The notes under the pieces are model-generated. The model saw only the letters and a list, made by a program, of their open reading frames with translations, ran no database searches and was not told the origin of the DNA. Positions 60,714 to 64,000 of a stretch of 64,000 bases of DNA are shown here, piece after piece; positions within the stretch are counted from its first letter, which is position 1; the number at the start of each line of letters is the position of its first letter. Origin of the DNA: an uncultured Muribaculaceae bacterium (GTDB lineage Bacteria > Bacteroidota > Bacteroidia > Bacteroidales > Muribaculaceae); contig CAJUIT010000002.1 of NCBI GenBank assembly GCA_910586565.1, forward strand, positions 1-64,000. Reading direction: 5' to 3'. The position numbers and the translations under genes were made by a program.

Positions 60714-62555
60714 TTACCAGCCGAAGTTCTGCCATTTTTCCCCGGTTTTCTCCTCAAGCGTTTTCACGTCGTCGATAGGAATGGGGAGGAAGTGCCATTT
60801 GGCCTCGTAGGAGCGTTTGCTGGGATAGGACCCGTCGGTGCCCACGAGGAAACGGGTGTAGGTGTAGCGGCGACCCTGACGTGTCACCTTCATGCCGGTG
60901 GTGTATTTCTCACACTCGATGTTCTCGTTGTTGGCGGTCCAGCGGCGGTTGTCGAAGAAACGGTGTTCCTCAAACACAAATTCGGTGCGGCGTTCCTTGC
61001 GCACCATCAGGCGTGCGAGTTCCTGATCACCTTTGGGGTCGAGGTCGACTGTGGGGTCGAAACCTGCGCGGTGGCGGATTTCGTTGATAAGACGCATGCC
61101 GGTGGGAACATCACCTGCCTCGATGGCTGCCTCGGCATAGTTGAGGTAGACCTCGGCAAGGCGGAAATAGACCCATGCGCCGTCGCCCGAACGTTTCGAC
61201 GCGCAGCTATACCACTGGCGGAATTTGTTGTTGTAGTAGCCGGTGCGGGTGTGGGTGCGCACATTGTCGCGCAACTCGCAGTTGCCACCCTCGAATGTGG
61301 TTACAACCGACGAGGCATCGCCAACGTAGACGGTCGAACCGTTGTGGATGCACACAGCCTCAAAACGGAGGTCGCGGCCGGTGAAGGGGTTGGAATCAAC
61401 CTGGGCCGGGTTGCCGTCGGCATCGGTGCCGTTGGTGAGAGCATAGCCCGAATTGGGGTTCCAGTTGGGTTTGAGGTGATACTCATCGAGATAGGGCTGA
61501 CGGTAGTCGAGGATGGGCTGACCGGTTGCAAGCATGTCGAAAGCGTCGACAAGTTCCTGTGTGGGAACGGTGCCCGCGCGGTAGTTGCTCTGGATAGGCA
61601 TGCCCCACACCCAGTAGTTGGGCTGGTTGGGAGCCTCGGGACGACCCACCATGATGCGTTCGCTCTCGGCGGGATAGCCGGGTGAGCCAACGAAAAGTTC
61701 GGCGTAGGCGCTGTTGTAGTGGTCGTCGACAAGGTCGGTGTAGAGGCGGTAGTCGTTGGCCAGCAGCAGGTCGTAGGCCGTCTTGTTCTTCTCAACGGCA
61801 TAGCGCCAGAGGTTCTCGCCGTGGCAATAGAGCTTGGAGGCGGCAAAGAGCGATGCCTGTGAGATGATGGCGCAGGCAATACCCTTGGTCATGCGGTTAC
61901 GCTCGCTGAGGTTGGCGATGCGCCAGGGCACGTCGGGCGACTGGAGAGCTTCCTCGCAATCGGTAACACACTGCTGGAGCACTTTCCATGCTGGCTGCTT
62001 GGGAAATTCGGTGAAATCCGAAGAGATGTCGGGAACGGTGAGGATAATGGGGATGTCGCCATACCATTTCACAAGCTGCAGATAGTAGTAGGCACGCAGA
62101 ATCTTGGCCTCGGCTGCCATCTCCTCACGGTTGGCCTCGCTGCGCACGGCAGCTGTGGGGATAGCCTCAAGGAAAGTGTTGATTTTGCGGATTGAGGCCC
62201 AGTAGCGTTTCCAGTATTCGCAATCGAAGCCATCGAGATATTTATGCTCGAAAAGGTTGTCGGAAGCGGAGCCTTGACCCTTGTAGGCCAGGATGGGACC
62301 CACACCTTCCACGTCGTCGCAGCTCCAGCCGTCGTCGCTCAACGCCGAGGGGAGGTTGTCGAACCAGTAGTAGTTCACATGCTTGGAGGGGATGTTGTCG
62401 AAGGCCGACGAAAGGAATGCTTCGGTGTAGTCGGAGCTTGCCCACACTTCATCCATAGTGAGACGTCCGTCGGGGGTGACGTCGAGCACATCGGAGCATG
62501 ATGCCGCGCCCAATGCGAGCATCGCGGCAGGTATATATTTTAAAAACTTATTCAT
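60714..62555 (-). CDS. SusD/RagB family outer-membrane lipoprotein (first pair)
   Basis: 613 residues from the ATG at 62555 (a TTG at 62570 would add 5). Lipobox GAASC (Cys20). SVLDVTPDGRLTMDEVW-like start (here SDVLDVTPDGRLT), AKILRAYYYLQLVKWYGDIPI helices, and the end KWQNFGW. It pairs with the partial SusC gene upstream (15 bases away). It is clearly a different SusD from the second, so the tandem pairs are not recent duplicates. Confidence 0.95.
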   Translation of the reverse strand: MNKFLKYIPAAMLALGAASCSDVLDVTPDGRLTMDEVWASSDYTEAFLSSAFDNIPSKHVNYYWFDNLPSALSDDGWSCDDVEGVGPILAYKGQGSASDNLFEHKYLDGFDCEYWKRYWASIRKINTFLEAIPTAAVRSEANREEMAAEAKILRAYYYLQLVKWYGDIPIILTVPDISSDFTEFPKQPAWKVLQQCVTDCEEALQSPDVPWRIANLSERNRMTKGIACAIISQASLFAASKLYCHGENLWRYAVEKNKTAYDLLLANDYRLYTDLVDDHYNSAYAELFVGSPGYPAESERIMVGRPEAPNQPNYWVWGMPIQSNYRAGTVPTQELVDAFDMLATGQPILDYRQPYLDEYHLKPNWNPNSGYALTNGTDADGNPAQVDSNPFTGRDLRFEAVCIHNGSTVYVGDASSVVTTFEGGNCELRDNVRTHTRTGYYNNKFRQWYSCASKRSGDGAWVYFRLAEVYLNYAEAAIEAGDVPTGMRLINEIRHRAGFDPTVDLDPKGDQELARLMVRKERRTEFVFEEHRFFDNRRWTANNENIECEKYTTGMKVTRQGRRYTYTRFLVGTDGSYPSKRSYEAKWHFLPIPIDDVKTLEEKTGEKWQNFGW

Positions 62556-62570
62556 AGTGCTGAGAATCAA

Positions 62571-64000
62571 TTAAAATTCCACATTCAAACCAAAGCTCCA
62601 TGTGCGCATAATCGGATAATCGAGAATGTTGGACTGCTCGGGGTCGAAACTGTTGGTGTGAAGATGCTGCCAGGTGTAGATGTTGTCGCCCGAAGCGTAG
62701 ACACGCACCTTGCCAAGACCGGCCTTGCGAACGATTTTGGTGGGGAGGGTGTAGCCGATTTCGGCGTTCTTCAAACGGGTGTAGCTTGCATCCATGATGT
62801 AGTAGCTGTTCTGAACGTGGCTGACAGAGCCTGAGTTGGCCAGACGGGGGTGTGTGATTGTCTCGCCGGCGGCATAGCGCTCGTAGCTCCAGCGCTGGTC
62901 AACCATGTCGGGGTAATATTTCGAGCCTTCCTCCTCGAAAATGCCGCGCCCGGAATAATACTTGGAGTATTTGCCTGTGCCCTGGAACATGATTGAGAAG
63001 TCGAAGCCGCGATACTGGGCCGAGAGGTTGATGCCGTAGGTGATTTTCGGAACAAGGTTGGAATAGCCGATGGGGGCCATGTCACGGTCGTTGATAACGC
63101 CGTCGCCATTAAGGTCCTGATAGATGAAGTCGCCGGGCTGGGGGTTGCCGCCGCCTGTTTCATACTTCAGGTTGCGTGCGGCGATATCCTCTTTCGAGTT
63201 GAAGAAGCCCGAGCCGTCGCGGCCGGTTGCGGGATCGACGGTGTAGTCGATTTCATAGCCCCACATCTGACCGAGGGGATAGCCGGTTGTGCGTGTGCGG
63301 TAGGCGTAGTCCTCTCCCAACATGGCTTCGTCGGCCTCAATCACCTTGTTGGAGTTGTAGGAGAAGTTACCGCCGAGGCTAATCCAGAAATCTTTCTTGA
63401 TGGGGAGGCGGTAGTTGGCGGTGATTTCATAACCCTGGTTCTTCACCTTACCCATGTTGAGGCGGGGAACCTGGTCGGGCGACAGACCCGACATAACCGG
63501 GATGGTGTTGCGCGAGATGAGAATGTCGCTGCGGTTCTCGATGAAGTAGTCGAAGGTGAGGTCGAGGTTGTTGAACAGTGTGATGTCAACGGCGTAGTTC
63601 TGTTTCCATGCGGTTTCCCAATGGATATCGGGGTTACCATACATGCGGATATCGATTTTGCCACCATTACCCAGCGAGGGGATGTTGGAGGTGTGGTAGG
63701 CGTGGTCGATGAGGTCGAGATAGAGGAAACGGGTGGTGCCGAGACCGTCGTTACCAACCTTACCCACCGATGCACGGAGTTTGAGTTTGGTGAGGAGGTT
63801 GTTGTAACGCAGGTTTTCCATGAACTTTTCGTTGCTCACAACCCAACCTGCCGAGAATGCGGGGAAGAAACCGAAGCGGTGACCGGGAGCGAACTGCTCG
63901 GTGCCGTTGTAGCCGATGTTGACTTCGGCGAGATAGCGGGAGTCGAACGCGTATGTTCCGCGTGCCGACAGACCAATCATGTTGTAGGGGATATCACCCG
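62571..64000 (-). CDS. SusC/RagA family TonB-dependent transporter, partial (first pair)
   Basis: 476 residues of the C-terminal part; the frame is open to the window end, so the N-terminus, plug and start are outside. It has the SusC barrel pattern: YLAEVNIGYNGTEQFAPGHR, FFPAFSAGWVVSNEKFMENL, ASYTRLKNAEIGYTLPTK and the end MRTWSFGLNVEF with terminal Phe. It is the most upstream gene seen of the locus; a regulator may lie to the right. Confidence 0.95.
   Translation of the reverse strand, partial: GDIPYNMIGLSARGTYAFDSRYLAEVNIGYNGTEQFAPGHRFGFFPAFSAGWVVSNEKFMENLRYNNLLTKLKLRASVGKVGNDGLGTTRFLYLDLIDHAYHTSNIPSLGNGGKIDIRMYGNPDIHWETAWKQNYAVDITLFNNLDLTFDYFIENRSDILISRNTIPVMSGLSPDQVPRLNMGKVKNQGYEITANYRLPIKKDFWISLGGNFSYNSNKVIEADEAMLGEDYAYRTRTTGYPLGQMWGYEIDYTVDPATGRDGSGFFNSKEDIAARNLKYETGGGNPQPGDFIYQDLNGDGVINDRDMAPIGYSNLVPKITYGINLSAQYRGFDFSIMFQGTGKYSKYYSGRGIFEEEGSKYYPDMVDQRWSYERYAAGETITHPRLANSGSVSHVQNSYYIMDASYTRLKNAEIGYTLPTKIVRKAGLGKVRVYASGDNIYTWQHLHTNSFDPEQSNILDYPIMRTWSFGLNVEF

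Overview
The window looks like a chromosomal segment of a Bacteroidales bacterium, and I infer a Muribaculaceae-like gut lineage (order likely, family only a guess). Evidence: tandem SusC/SusD pairs, the Bacteroidota-restricted DUF4954 protein and alternative GlmU-type protein, zinc-free L36 and S14, no convincing Shine-Dalgarno sequences at most starts, and repeated promoters of the Bacteroidota type TTTG-N20-TAnnTTTG. Base composition is moderately GC rich in genes, with AT-rich promoter islands.

Region 1 (1-3310): a divergent promoter leaves the left edge; then a secreted DUF1460 peptidase-like gene (+) and enolase (-), separated by a bidirectional terminator. Region 2 (3271-22999, all minus): one continuous translation cluster reading rpsL-rpsG-fusA-rpsJ-rplC-rplD-rplW-rplB-rpsS-rplV-rpsC-rplP-rpmC-rpsQ-rplN-rplX-rplE-rpsN-rpsH-rplF-rplR-rpsE-rpmD-rplO-secY-map-infA-rpmJ-rpsM-rpsK-rpsD-rpoA-rplQ. 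It has a strong promoter before rpsL and a terminator after rplQ. It lacks tuf and adk, and several spacers are unusually long and full of hairpins.

Region 3 (22992-46058): housekeeping and envelope genes. These are an acyltransferase-like gene, asd, a CPA2-type antiporter, an alternative GlmU facing a divergent DUF4954 gene, a lone GH2 glycosidase, prfB, and a plus-strand run greA-HIT-thioredoxin-like lipoprotein-GT2-esterase-GT2, then parE-coaD-S41 protease and an acyl-CoA ligase.

Region 4 (46059-64000): an accessory region. It is a minus-strand polysaccharide utilization locus with two SusC/SusD pairs (the first SusC is cut by the window edge), a GH71/GH99-like secreted protein, and two paralogous secreted proteins with a possible carbohydrate-binding segment and matching C-terminal tails. 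The two paralogues have promoters with the same two upstream boxes at identical spacing, which suggests co-regulation. The intergenic DNA carries several repeat families: a 128-bp structured element in four copies with compensatory changes in its terminal helix, a 20-bp perfect palindrome, two compound fold-back elements of about 0.65-0.8 kb with nested 72-bp and 20-bp inverted arms, and 62-bp tandem repeats. These repeats and the shared promoter module are the least explained parts of the window. No rRNA, tRNA, CRISPR array or transposase gene was seen.
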